NCBI RefSeq assembly: GCF_001690195.1 | Contig: NZ_LZGM01000083.1 | Location: forward strand, 23,314 to 87,313 | Reading direction: 5' to 3' | Length of the DNA: 64,000 nt | Source of the DNA: Gilliamella sp. wkB108 | GTDB taxonomy: Bacteria; Pseudomonadota; Gammaproteobacteria; Enterobacterales; Orbaceae | Part shown: piece by piece, positions 31,544-39,829 of the stretch | Layout: the number at the start of each line of letters is the position of its first letter | How positions within the stretch are numbered: position 1 is the stretch's first letter | The notes under the pieces: generated by a model | Told to the model about the DNA's origin: nothing | What the model saw: only the letters and a program-made list of their open reading frames with translations | Database searches by the model: none | Program-made: the position numbers and the translations under genes

Positions 31544-32314
31544 ATGAATAATAATAAAAAAGAAGCAGGTCATAAATTCCTTGCCCGTTTAGGCAAAACC
31601 CGATTACGTCCCGGAGGAAAAAAAGCGACACAATGGTTGTTTCAGCAAGCGGGATTCACACCACAAACTCAGGTACTAGAAATTGCCTGTAACATGGGAA
31701 CCACTTCAATTGAAATTGCCAAACGATTTGGTAGTCATGTAACTGGCATCGATATGGACAAACTGGCTCTTGCGCAAGCAAAACAGAATATCGAAAAAAA
31801 TGGCGTTGCTAATTTAGTTAATGTACAGCAAGCTGATGCATCCAAATTACCCTTTGCCGATAACAGCTTTGATATTGTCATTAATGAAGCGATGTTAACC
31901 ATGTATGCCGATAAAGCCAAAGCTCACCTACTCAAAGAGTATTTCCGAGTATTAAAACCCGGCGGAAAACTACTCACGCATGATATTATGTTAGTTAATC
32001 CAGAACAAGCGAAAGAGATCATTGAACGCATACACCAAGCAATCAATGTTAATGCCCAGCCAATTAGTTATGATGCATGGCTTAACCTTTTCGCAAGTAT
32101 TGGATTTACCGATATTAAATCCGACCACAACAGCATGACATTAATGTCCCCTAAAGGCATGATCACCGATGAAGGTTGGTTAGGTACATTCAAAATTATT
32201 CGCAATGCATTACGCAAGCAGAATCGTCCACAGTTTTTTAAGATGTTTAAAACGTTTAAACACAATAGTCACCAGCTCAATTACATCGTTTTATGCAGTG
32301 TTAAACCTAAATAA
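31544..32314 (+). CDS. Class I SAM-dependent methyltransferase
   Basis: The 256 residues show a Rossmann methyltransferase of the UbiE-like type. Motif I is LEIACNMGT (about 45-53), followed by VTGIDMDKLAL, the motif ADASKLPFADNSFDIV and LKPGGKL. The substrate is unknown. Its position as the last gene of a Fur-marked ABC importer operon, right after a cupin, suggests it modifies the imported ligand or a related metabolite (inference). A ribosome site (AAGGAATT) precedes the ATG. Confidence 0.85.
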   Translation: MNNNKKEAGHKFLARLGKTRLRPGGKKATQWLFQQAGFTPQTQVLEIACNMGTTSIEIAKRFGSHVTGIDMDKLALAQAKQNIEKNGVANLVNVQQADASKLPFADNSFDIVINEAMLTMYADKAKAHLLKEYFRVLKPGGKLLTHDIMLVNPEQAKEIIERIHQAINVNAQPISYDAWLNLFASIGFTDIKSDHNSMTLMSPKGMITDEGWLGTFKIIRNALRKQNRPQFFKMFKTFKHNSHQLNYIVLCSVKPK

Positions 32315-32373
32315 CGGCTTAACTTGGCAGAAATGAACATACTAATTTATTTGTACAACTAATAACGTTTCAC

Positions 32374-32404
32374 TCAGGTTTACGCACATTTAGGGTAAAC
32401 CTGA
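32374..32404 (+). terminator. Hairpin after the methyltransferase operon
   Basis: A 10-bp stem TCAGGTTTAC / GTAAACCTGA encloses an 11-base loop. No T-run follows, so it could be a weak terminator or an mRNA 3' end structure. The rest of 32405-32634 is A/T-rich, with a TATAGT -10-like box at 32592-32597 that may serve yjdM. Confidence 0.45.
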
Positions 32405-32634
32405 CACGATTAATCCTAACATTACCCTTTACCACATAACATAATCTACTTAAACGTTACTTAAATAATATAAACCACCAAACTAATTAGATTGACGATT
32501 ATCATGAATAATGGCATTAATTCAATGCAAAAAGTAACAAATTGAATAAAATTAAGCGCATCACTGCCATGACTTAACTGCGTTTTTTTGTTATAGTGAG
32601 CGCCATTTTATTTAATCTGGAATCAACATAAATC

Positions 32635-32970
32635 ATGGAATCAATCCCTAATTGCCCTATTTGCCAATCTCAACATACCTATCAAGACGGTTCATTGTAT
32701 ATTTGTCCTGAATGCGCTCATGAATGGGATCCCAATGAAACTTCATCTGATACCGATGTATTACAAGTAAAAGATAGCAATGGTAATTTACTTGCCGACG
32801 GTGATGATATTATTTTAATTAAAGATCTTAAATTAAAAGGATCTTCTACCGTACTTAAAAAAGGGGCTAAAGCAAAAGGCATCCGTTTAGTCGAAGGTGA
32901 TCATGAAATCGATTGTAAAATTGATAATATGAAGGTCATGCTTAAAGCCTGTTTTGTGAAAAAAGCCTAA
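32635..32970 (+). CDS. yjdM: YjdM/PhnA-family zinc-ribbon protein
   Basis: The 111 residues match E. coli YjdM (formerly PhnA). An N-terminal zinc ribbon (CPIC at about 7-10, CPEC at about 24-27) is followed by a small SH3-like beta domain ([27 protein letters not shown]). Despite the old name, a role in phosphonate use is not established for this family. It is a single gene flanked on the right by a hairpin and then by the accessory islet. Confidence 0.92.
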   Translation: MESIPNCPICQSQHTYQDGSLYICPECAHEWDPNETSSDTDVLQVKDSNGNLLADGDDIILIKDLKLKGSSTVLKKGAKAKGIRLVEGDHEIDCKIDNMKVMLKACFVKKA

Positions 32971-32983
32971 TCACTATTAGTCA

Positions 32984-33010
32984 TTTAATGCTGATATAAT
33001 CAGCATTAAA
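32984..33010. terminator. Hairpin after yjdM
   Basis: An 11-bp perfect stem TTTAATGCTGA / TCAGCATTAAA with a five-base loop lies just after the stop. No long T-run follows on the plus strand. Confidence 0.6.
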
Positions 33011-33105
33011 ATCTCACACCCCGATTTTATATTGTGGTTAACAAATTGATTATCCTGCTGTTACACCTATCTTTTCACTAATACCACTAAATTATAATTA
33101 AAACC

Positions 33106-33137
33106 TATACTAAAACGTATATCTAACCTGAAACTTC
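33106..33137 (+). repeat. Dispersed ~30-bp repeat, copy 2
   Basis: TATACTAAAACGTATA followed by TCTAACCTGAAACTT. It shares its first 16 bases with copy 3 at 35476 and closely matches copy 1 at 4758. It lies 43 bp outside the left end of the IS30 remnant; copy 3 lies just outside the right end of the repeat block. The two copies therefore bracket the accessory islet. Confidence 0.65.
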
Positions 33138-33180
33138 TTTACAAAAAGTTTTACTACTTTACTAATATTGAATTCAAACT

Positions 33181-33662
33181 TGAATTCAAGCACTAAATGC
33201 GAATCTTAACTCAAAAAATAGTGACAATAAAAAAGGTAGGCCATTTATAATGATTAATCTATCACCGTTCAAAGTTGATATCACATCAAGAAATATAAAC
33301 CACTTACCTGTAAAGAAAGATACTTGATTACTTGTCTAAAGCGTACAGATTTGAAGTAAAAAGTTAACACTAAAATACTGCGAAGACATGTATTATGCCA
33401 TTTATCACACAATAAAGACTACTGAGGGTATTACTATCATAGTCAGATGCATAAATTTACTGTAATCTGGATAAAGAAAGTAATAAGAATTAAATGAATA
33501 AGTTAGACAATACTTCCCGAAGAGCGTGGTATTTGATAGCATCAGTGATAAAAAAATTAGAGAAGTTGAAAATTGGTTATATCATCGTCCAAACAAAAGG
33601 CTCAAGTACAAAATACCTTATCAAGCCTTTTACTAACTCGAATCAATTTTAGATATTGAATG
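33181..33662 (+). mobile_element. Eroded IS30-family element
   Basis: The left end at 33181-33205 (TGAATTCAAG to GCGAATC) and a degenerate right end at 33639-33662 (CGAATCA...TAGATATTGAAT) are inverted repeats of each other. They match the ends of the 34542-35465 block. Between them is a transposase C-terminal remnant and other broken sequence. The total of about 480 bp is roughly half a complete IS30 element, so it is internally deleted and inactive. The middle (about 33370-33420) can be read as ...MYYAIYHTIKT..., weakly like an IS30 internal motif. Confidence 0.7.
33505..33636 (+). pseudogene. IS30-family transposase, C-terminal remnant
   Basis: Read from 33505, 43 codons give RQYFPKSVVFD, then KKIREVENWLYHRPNKRLKYK and IPYQAFY, followed by TAA. 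This is the C-terminal signature of IS30-type transposases (RQYFPK...N-RPRK-LGYKTP--VF). The frame is broken immediately upstream (a stop two codons before), and the DDE core is missing. It lies just inside the degenerate right end of the element. Confidence 0.75.
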
Positions 33663-33713
33663 TAAATAATGATTTAAAAAAAGTTGATTTTATACGTCAA
33701 TGAGGCACAATGT

Positions 33714-34043
33714 ATGTATACAATTATTGAGACGCCGATATTTACCAAAATGGTAGATGAGATTCTCAGCGAAGAAGAAAGGAATGAACTTTTTGTGTAT
33801 ATCGCACAGAACCCGGATGCCGGAGATATTGTGCAAGAATCCGGCGGATGTAGAAAAGTTCGTTGGAATATTCCGGGTTCAGGCAAAAGTAAGGGTGTAA
33901 GAATCATTTATTATAATGAGTTAGAAAATGGGTATATCAATCTATTGATTATTTATAAAAAATCCGAAACAGAAAACATTCCAGCACATATCCTGCACAA
34001 ACTACAGAAAAAAATGAAGGAATCAAAACATGGCAAAAAATAA
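33714..34043 (+). CDS. RelE/HigB-type mRNA interferase toxin
   Basis: The 109-residue protein resembles HigB2-type toxins. It opens with YTIIETPIFTKMVDEILSEE and carries the GGCRKVRW and KSKGVRIIYYNE strands, the basic core of RelE-fold ribosome-dependent nucleases, then LLIIYKKSE. The start is the ATG at 33714 after TGAGG; an upstream TTG-type start adds unrelated residues. It precedes and overlaps its antitoxin by 14 bp, the toxin-first order of hig modules. The module sits between IS-derived sequences, suggesting acquisition. Confidence 0.88.
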   Translation: MYTIIETPIFTKMVDEILSEEERNELFVYIAQNPDAGDIVQESGGCRKVRWNIPGSGKSKGVRIIYYNELENGYINLLIIYKKSETENIPAHILHKLQKKMKESKHGKK

Positions 34044-34365
34044 AGAACTAACCATACATAAAGATGGTGTGTATACCGATGAAGAACTGGGTGAGCTTCT
34101 ACTCGCTTCAGTTGACCAAATGCTAGCAGGTCAAGTAGGAAGAACAACCAAAGTAAAGTTAACATCTGTGGCAAAAGTTAGACAAAAAACAGGCATGAGC
34201 CAATCGGAGTTTGCCGACTTACTTGGCATCTCAATAAGAACATTACAAGGTTGGGAACAAGGCCGTCGCAAACCACAAGGACCAGCGAAAATGTTGATTA
34301 AAATCGCTTTTACACATCCTGAAATACTTCAGGAAATCGATAAAAATAACATTCAGGTTGCGTAA
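34030..34365 (+). CDS. HigA-type antitoxin with HTH_XRE domain
   Basis: The 111 residues have an N-terminal toxin-binding region (about 1-45) and a C-terminal XRE helix-turn-helix (about 50-105) with GMSQSEFADLLGISIRTLQGWEQGRRKPQGPA. It should neutralise the upstream toxin and repress the pair by binding its promoter. No promoter palindrome was identified with confidence. The 34366-34541 stretch after it has no gene. Confidence 0.88.
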   Translation: MAKNKELTIHKDGVYTDEELGELLLASVDQMLAGQVGRTTKVKLTSVAKVRQKTGMSQSEFADLLGISIRTLQGWEQGRRKPQGPAKMLIKIAFTHPEILQEIDKNNIQVA

Positions 34366-34541
34366 ATAAATCGCAATCTAATTTATTCATCGAACAAGTA
34401 TTTTATTAAAATCAATGCTAGGTAATAATTAATGCCTGTCAGATTAAATTTGAATTAATACACTGCTATGTAATTATCTTACTTAGATTCGATTTCATCG
34501 TTTCTTAAACACTAATGCATTAAGCAACCTAAAATCATTCT

Positions 34542-35465
34542 TAAATTCAAGTACTAAGTGCGAATCTTAACTAAAATAAAGATGACAAATAATTTAGCCT
34601 TTTACTAACTTGATTCACACTCAGAGTGCTGAGTGTAGTCGTTTTGATAAGATTAAACGGTATAGACTCCTGAATTATTTTTACCAATCAACTGACCTGC
34701 ATAGGTCAAACAGTAGTACAACTTACCGCAATGTATATTAAAAAAGGCAACAAATAATTTAGTCTTTTACTAACTTGATTCGCACTCAGAGGTTGAGTGT
34801 AGCCGTTTTAATAAGTTTAAACGGTATAGACTCCTGAATTATTTTTACAAATCGGCTGACCTGCATAGGTCAAACAGTAGTACAACTTACCGCAATGTAT
34901 ATTAAATAGAAGGCGACAAATAATTTAGTCTTTTACTAACGTGATTCACACTCAGAGTGCTGAGTGTAGCCGTTTTGATAAGATTAAACGGTATAGACTC
35001 CTGAATTATTTTTACAAATCGGCTGACCTGCATAGGTCAAACAGTAGTACAACTTACCGCAATGTATATTAAAAAAAGGCAACAAATAATTTAGCCTTTT
35101 ACTAATTTAATTCGCATTCAAAGGTTGAGTTGTAGTCGTTTTGATAAGATTAAACGGTATAGACTCCTGAATTATTTTTACCAATCAACTGACCTGCATA
35201 GGTCAAACAGTAGTACAACTTACCGCAATGTATATTAAAAAAAGGCAACAAATAATTTAGCCTTTTACTAACTTGATTCACAATTAGAGGTTGAATTCAG
35301 GCGTTTTAATAAGTTTAAACGGTATAGACTCCTGAATTATTTTTACAAATCGGCTGACATGCATAGGTCAAACAGTAGTACAACTTACCGCAATGCATAT
35401 TAAATAGAAGATGACAAATAATTTAGCCTTTTATTAACTCGATTCGCACTTAGATGTTGAATTCA
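34542..35465. mobile_element. IS30-end-bounded non-autonomous element carrying tandem repeats
   Basis: The left end at 34542-34566 (TAAATTCAAGTACTAAGTGC, then GAATC) and the right end at 35441-35465 (GATTCGCACTTAGATGTTGA, then ATTCA) are inverted repeats, apart from the central three bases and one end position. They match the ends of the neighbouring IS30 remnant. The interior has no transposase frame and is filled by five tandem units. I read it as a MITE-like derivative whose interior expanded. No target duplication could be confirmed by eye. Confidence 0.65.
34581..35415. repeat. Five tandem units of 165-166 bp
   Basis: Equivalent bases recur at 34585, 34750, 34916, 35082, 35248 and 35414, spacings of 165, 166, 166, 166 and 166. 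Each unit starts with an IS30-right-end-like stretch (ACAAATAATTTAG, then CCTTTTACTAACTTGATTC). It continues with a variable TIR-like dyad, a CGTTT...AAACG dyad and a small hairpin GACCT-GCAT-AGGTC (34858-34871 in unit 2; one stem base is changed in unit 5). Units are mostly identical, with changes clustered in the TIR-like part. No frame is preserved through them, so they are non-coding. Confidence 0.9.
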
Positions 35466-35475
35466 GCCTGATATT

Positions 35476-35507
35476 TATACTAAAACGTATAGCTAACCTG
35501 AATTTTT
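35476..35507 (+). repeat. Dispersed ~30-bp repeat, copy 3
   Basis: TATACTAAAACGTATA followed by GCTAACCTGAATTTTT. It starts 11 bp outside the right end of the tandem-repeat element and has the same orientation as copy 2. Confidence 0.65.
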
Positions 35508-35673
35508 TTTACAAGTAATTTGGTCAGTATTGTAGATATTGAGTAATTGATTGTAATGCTCGCGATAAAGTTAAACTGATTTTCAGGCTCTATATTAGTA
35601 AGATAAAGTGACGGTAAGTTGATACTGCTATACAATTGACTCTCCTAAATAAAACGCTTTCTTCTCCTTATGT

Positions 35674-36468
35674 TTAATCCACTAAATACCAAAGCATAGC
35701 TGAAATTCGGGTAACGATTTGTTCAAAAACATACTCAGTAAAAGTAGGTAATGTTGATATTAAGTAAGTTAACATCGTTAATCCTAATAATAGTGTTAAA
35801 GGATAACCCACCACAAAAATAGATAATTGTGGCGTTATTCTATTTAATAACCCTAATGCCATGTTAATAATTAGTAACAATGTCATTAACGGTAAAGCTA
35901 ACATAATTCCATTGATAAAAAGCAAACTAGTCACATCAATTAAGGCTAAATAACCATTCTCTTTTAATGGTGTTGGACTGACAGGGATAATGTGAAAACT
36001 ATTTGATAAACCATACAATAACCACAAATGACCATCTAAACTTAAAAAGATAAGTAAAGCTATAATGTTGATTAAACGTGAAAGCACTGAGGTAGACGGC
36101 CCACCAATGGGATCAAAAAAAGTCGCCATACCTAATCCCATTTGCATACCGATTAACTCACCGGCAAATCTTACTGTTATAAAAGCAAGTTGCATTGTAA
36201 AACCAATCATAATACCAATAACAATTTGTTGCAAAATTAACCATATCCCCATTAAAGAAAATATTGCAATCGGATCATCAAATCTTGGCAGAGGAAGGAG
36301 TATCGCAATTAGTAATGCCAAACCTATTTTGACCTGATTAGGCACCTCTTTTTCACCTGTTATTGGCGCGACCATAATCAGCGCTAAAATACGGATAAAA
36401 GGCAACAAACAGTCTTTAATCAATGAAAAAAAATCAATATTAAATAAATTGTTAATATCAATAATCAT
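35674..36468 (-). CDS. fliR: Flagellar export gate protein FliR
   Basis: The 264-residue polytopic protein (E. coli 261) forms the export gate with FliP and FliQ in the flagellar type III apparatus. Characteristic segments are RILALIMVAPITGEKEVPNQVKIGLA near the start and GMQMGLGMATFFDPIGGPSTSVLS in the middle. It is the last gene of the minus-strand fliLMNOPQR run, five bases after fliQ. About 170 bp with no clear gene separates it from the repeat islet. Confidence 0.95.
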   Translation of the reverse strand: MIIDINNLFNIDFFSLIKDCLLPFIRILALIMVAPITGEKEVPNQVKIGLALLIAILLPLPRFDDPIAIFSLMGIWLILQQIVIGIMIGFTMQLAFITVRFAGELIGMQMGLGMATFFDPIGGPSTSVLSRLINIIALLIFLSLDGHLWLLYGLSNSFHIIPVSPTPLKENGYLALIDVTSLLFINGIMLALPLMTLLLIINMALGLLNRITPQLSIFVVGYPLTLLLGLTMLTYLISTLPTFTEYVFEQIVTRISAMLWYLVD

Positions 36469-36473
36469 TAAAT

Positions 36474-36743
36474 TTAACTGGTAAGATTAGGTATACCAGT
36501 AATGACCATTTTGATATAGTCGGTCATAATTGATAACATCGATGGCCCTAAAATCACTAACACCACAATTACCGCGATAATTTTAGGGATAAAAGATAAG
36601 GTCATTTCATTAATTTGTGTTGCAGCTTGTAAGATACTGATAATTAATCCAGTAATTAATGCAGCTAAAAGTAAAGGCCCTGCCAGCGAAGCCGCGACTT
36701 TTATGGCCTGCATCGCCAAACTACTAATATATTCTGTTGGCAT
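36474..36743 (-). CDS. fliQ: Flagellar export gate protein FliQ
   Basis: This 89-residue two-helix membrane protein matches FliQ exactly in length, with LAALITGLIISILQAATQINEMTLSFIPKI at the helix 1 to helix 2 junction. Four or five copies assemble with FliP and FliR in the gate. It lies eight bases after fliP. Confidence 0.95.
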   Translation of the reverse strand: MPTEYISSLAMQAIKVAASLAGPLLLAALITGLIISILQAATQINEMTLSFIPKIIAVIVVLVILGPSMLSIMTDYIKMVITGIPNLTS

Positions 36744-36751
36744 ACTCTTCC

Positions 36752-37489
36752 TTAACTAAAAAAACTTTGAGCTAATGAACCTAGCAATAAGTGCCAACCA
36801 TCAGCCAATACAAATAACATTAATTTAAATGGTAGTGATACGGTTGCCGGAGGCACCATCATCATCCCGAGTGCCATTAAAGTACTTGCCACAACCAGAT
36901 CGATAACCAAAAAGGGAATAAATATCGTAAATCCAATTTGGAAGGCGGTTTTTAATTCACTTACCACAAAAGCGGGAACCAGTACTCTTAATGGGATATC
37001 TTCACGGGTTGCAATTTCATTAAGGTTCGACATACTCACAAATAAAGCAAGATCAGTTTCGCGCGTTTGGGTTAACATAAATTCACGTAATGGTTTTGCC
37101 GCTGTTGTCAAACCTTGTTGCATAGTAATTTGATTTTGTGAATAAGGTATATAAGCATCTTGATAAATTTTATCTACAACCGGTGACATAATAAAAAATG
37201 TCATAAATAAAGCAACGCCTAAAATAACCTGATTAGGTGGAGCAGATTGCGTACCTAGCGCATTACGTAATAAACCTAATACAATGATAATACGCGTAAA
37301 GCTCGTCATCAAAAGCAAAATTGCCGGAATAAAGGTAAGTAAAGTAAGAAAAACTAAGGTTTCAACGGGTAAAGACCAACTTTGCCCACCCTGTTGTGCT
37401 GGTTCACTAATAATTGATAACGGTAAGGTATCAGCATGACTGAATTGGCTAAATAACCATAGACTTATCAATAAGGTGAATTTCTGCAC
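36752..37489 (-). CDS. fliP: Flagellar export gate protein FliP
   Basis: The 245-residue protein (E. coli 245) has a cleavable signal peptide (about 1-19, ending SHA), which is a FliP hallmark. Conserved membrane segments follow: [36 protein letters not shown] and the C-terminal [24 protein letters not shown]. Five copies form the core of the export channel. The gene starts four bases after the fliO stop. Confidence 0.96.
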   Translation of the reverse strand: MQKFTLLISLWLFSQFSHADTLPLSIISEPAQQGGQSWSLPVETLVFLTLLTFIPAILLLMTSFTRIIIVLGLLRNALGTQSAPPNQVILGVALFMTFFIMSPVVDKIYQDAYIPYSQNQITMQQGLTTAAKPLREFMLTQTRETDLALFVSMSNLNEIATREDIPLRVLVPAFVVSELKTAFQIGFTIFIPFLVIDLVVASTLMALGMMMVPPATVSLPFKLMLFVLADGWHLLLGSLAQSFFS

Positions 37490-37493
37490 TCGT

Positions 37494-37934
37494 TTATCCC
37501 TTTCTATTTTTCAGTGTTGATTGCAATATTTGATGAAATAAACTATTTTTAAAACCACTCTTAGCATTTGTAGTTTGTGATAACAGTAAATGTGTTCGCT
37601 CTTCACTGATTGTATGAAGTAAAGTCATCTGCTGAGAAGTTACGCCTACCACCAATAATTGATGATCAACATGAACTAACATAATGCGTTCTTTTGGGGT
37701 AATCATGTAACTGGCTTTAACATCAAGCAAATTGCCACTGTGTCTTTTCCAACCAACGCGTTTTGCTAACCAAGCAAGGAGTAAAATAACACTGATAATG
37801 CCAAAAAGAACCATTCCTATGGTTGATCCAAATTGTGAATAGCCATGCAAATCGGTAGCTGGCGAAGAGTGATTTATAATCGAATTAGTGGTCAGAACTT
37901 TACTTGACGTTTCATTCAATGGGTTATTACTCAT
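37494..37934 (-). CDS. fliO: Flagellar protein FliO
   Basis: The 146-residue protein has one membrane helix (about 35-58, [21 protein letters not shown]) and a small cytoplasmic domain with [19 protein letters not shown], as in FliO (E. coli 121). FliO is a scaffold that helps the FliP ring assemble. The N-terminal polar region is longer than usual. Its ATG overlaps the fliN stop by one base (TAATG). Confidence 0.88.
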   Translation of the reverse strand: MSNNPLNETSSKVLTTNSIINHSSPATDLHGYSQFGSTIGMVLFGIISVILLLAWLAKRVGWKRHSGNLLDVKASYMITPKERIMLVHVDHQLLVVGVTSQQMTLLHTISEERTHLLLSQTTNAKSGFKNSLFHQILQSTLKNRKG

Positions 37935-38314
37935 TAACGACTCAATCTGCGTACACGTTCTGAGGGAGTAATAATATCAGTGATCCTAACACCATAGTTC
38001 TCACCCACCACGACAATTTCACCTTGAGCAATTAAATAACCATTAATCAGAATATCTAAAGGCTCGCCTGCTTGACCATCTAAAGCAATTACCGAGCCTT
38101 GAGTTAAATTGAGTAAATCTTTAATCGCCATTTTCGTTCTACCGAGTTCAACACTCATACTTACAGGAATATCCAAAATAAGATTAATATCTTGTTTTTT
38201 ATCTTCCGTATGTTGTGGCGATAACGTTTCAAAAATGGCTTCTTTGGTAATTAAATCTTCACTATCTGTACTGGTAGATTGATTATCTTCGCTATTTTGT
38301 TTGACATCAGTCAT
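37934..38314 (-). CDS. fliN: Flagellar motor switch protein FliN
   Basis: From the ATG at 38314 it is 126 residues (E. coli 137). The C-terminal SpoA domain is clear: ILDIPVSMSVELGRTKMAIKDLLNLTQGSVIALDGQAGEPLDILINGYLIAQGEIVVVGENYGVRITDI. FliN forms the C-ring base with FliM and takes part in switching and export. An upstream GTG is rejected because GAGGG lies correctly before the ATG. It overlaps the fliM end by eight bases. Confidence 0.95.
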   Translation of the reverse strand: MTDVKQNSEDNQSTSTDSEDLITKEAIFETLSPQHTEDKKQDINLILDIPVSMSVELGRTKMAIKDLLNLTQGSVIALDGQAGEPLDILINGYLIAQGEIVVVGENYGVRITDIITPSERVRRLSR

Positions 38315-39356
38315 TGAACATTCCCTCACTCAATTGCTCTAATACCGGATTAATTACCCGTTCCACTTGAATTGCATATTGTTTATTAACTTTACCGTAA
38401 GATCCTTTTAAAATAGGGACTCCCCCTACAGTCACATCGAGATTTGTTGGTTTATCAATCACAAGAACATCATCCACTTTTAACGCTAGGAGTTTAGCTA
38501 CCGTTGTTTGAATTTGGCTAAAATTAGCTACTAATTCAACCATTGATTGCTTAATCCCGCTGGTTAACGAACTCATCCAAACATTATCATCTTGATAAGA
38601 TTGCTGCTCGCTAGGTGGCTTAATCAATAACTCTTTAATTGGCTCAACCATTGAATAAGGAATACAGATACAAAATGTTGCCTTACTACTACCTATTTCT
38701 ATGGTGAATGTTGAAGTTAAAACGATATCATCATGAGAGCTGGTAATATTTGTAAATTTACTTTGTATTTCAGAGCGAATATATTCAGTTTCAATGGTAT
38801 AAATATCAGTCCATGCGTTTTGATAGATCGCTAATGCTAATTCTAAAACACGTTTAATGATTTGCTGTTCAGTATGGGTAAACTCTCGTTCTTCCGTCTC
38901 TATCCGTGACAGATAACCATCGCCACCAAATAAAGTATCGACAACGATGAACACTAATTCAGGTGAAAATGAAAATAAACAAGAGCCGCGCAATGGATTA
39001 AGATGTACTAAATTTAAGTGATTTGTCGATGAGATATCCGAAAAGTCATTAAATGTTTGTGGTTCAATGGGAGAGACAATCACATCGGTATTACGACGCA
39101 ATAAGTTAAATAAACCAATTCTGAATTGACGAGCAAAACGTTCATTAATAATCTCTAACGCGGTAAGGCGTTCAGGTATAAAACTATGTTTTACCGACAG
39201 ATCATAAGGACGAACATTGGCTTTTTTACCTGAAATTAAGGAAGAAAAGGTAGCATCTTGATAAGCATTATCCTGACTGATTGATTGTGGATCTGATAAC
39301 TCATCAAGCTCTTCATGTTCATTGATTTCGGTGGTCGGTTCTTGTTTATCAGACAT
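38307..39356 (-). CDS. fliM: Flagellar motor switch protein FliM
   Basis: The 349 residues from the ATG at 39356 (E. coli 334) contain a middle CheC-like domain (about 50-230, with LNPLRGSCLFSFSPELVFIVVDTLFGGDG) and a C-terminal SpoA domain. The N-terminus is acidic (EINEHEELDELSDPQSI). In E. coli the LSQAEIDALL motif there binds CheY-P. Here it is not well preserved, so CheY coupling is uncertain. A GTG nine bases upstream lies in the fliL end and is not favoured. Confidence 0.93.
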   Translation of the reverse strand: MSDKQEPTTEINEHEELDELSDPQSISQDNAYQDATFSSLISGKKANVRPYDLSVKHSFIPERLTALEIINERFARQFRIGLFNLLRRNTDVIVSPIEPQTFNDFSDISSTNHLNLVHLNPLRGSCLFSFSPELVFIVVDTLFGGDGYLSRIETEEREFTHTEQQIIKRVLELALAIYQNAWTDIYTIETEYIRSEIQSKFTNITSSHDDIVLTSTFTIEIGSSKATFCICIPYSMVEPIKELLIKPPSEQQSYQDDNVWMSSLTSGIKQSMVELVANFSQIQTTVAKLLALKVDDVLVIDKPTNLDVTVGGVPILKGSYGKVNKQYAIQVERVINPVLEQLSEGMFND

Positions 39357-39361
39357 GATAA

Positions 39362-39829
39362 TCACCGTATAATAAAGTCAGTAAATAAGACTTCATCGAT
39401 TTTCACTGAATGTTTAGTGTCATATTGTCGTGATAGCGTCATTTTGACTTGTTGTTGCAATTCAAGCTTACCTGTTTCGGTTTTTAAATTATTTACTGTC
39501 TGTTTCGAGACTAACAATAAAACATCACTTCTTACTTCTGGTAAATACTCCAATAACACCGTTTTTTGATTCTCATCAGCAATACGTAATACCATACCTA
39601 TATAAAGCACTTTATTAATGTCAAGACTATCTTCGGCAATAGGTAATGAAACAGTAAATGGTTTTAATGTAAAAAATACCGGTGATGCAATAGGTAATTC
39701 TTCTTGAACTTGTACCGGTTTTTTGGATTGACTTTGGTACCAAAAATAAACAGCGGCACCTAATGCTAGTAGCGTAATTAGAATAAGTACTACGCTAAAA
39801 ATACTCAGTTTTTTCTTGGTAGTTGGCAT
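39362..39829 (-). CDS. fliL: Flagellar basal-body protein FliL
   Basis: The 155 residues (E. coli 154) have one membrane helix (about 11-30) and a periplasmic domain with FFTLKPFTVSLPI and the conserved ending KIDEVLFTDFIIR. FliL rings surround the stator and support torque. It is the first gene of the downstream flagellar unit. The 293-bp gap before it suggests its own promoter. Confidence 0.93.
   Translation of the reverse strand: MPTTKKKLSIFSVVLILITLLALGAAVYFWYQSQSKKPVQVQEELPIASPVFFTLKPFTVSLPIAEDSLDINKVLYIGMVLRIADENQKTVLLEYLPEVRSDVLLLVSKQTVNNLKTETGKLELQQQVKMTLSRQYDTKHSVKIDEVLFTDFIIR

Noticed and set aside
32971..33505. Additional coding genes in the yjdM-toxin gap
   Set aside because: No frame with a ribosome site and protein-like composition was found; the sequence is explained by IS30 decay and repeats.
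34581..35415. Tandem repeats considered as a CRISPR array or an integron attC array
   Set aside because: The units are about 166 bp, nearly identical along their full length with no unique spacers. No cas or integrase gene is present, and attC core sites are not visible.
37934..38329. GTG start for fliN at 38329
   Set aside because: The ATG at 38314 has a well-placed GAGGG and gives the expected FliN length; the extra residues lie inside fliM.
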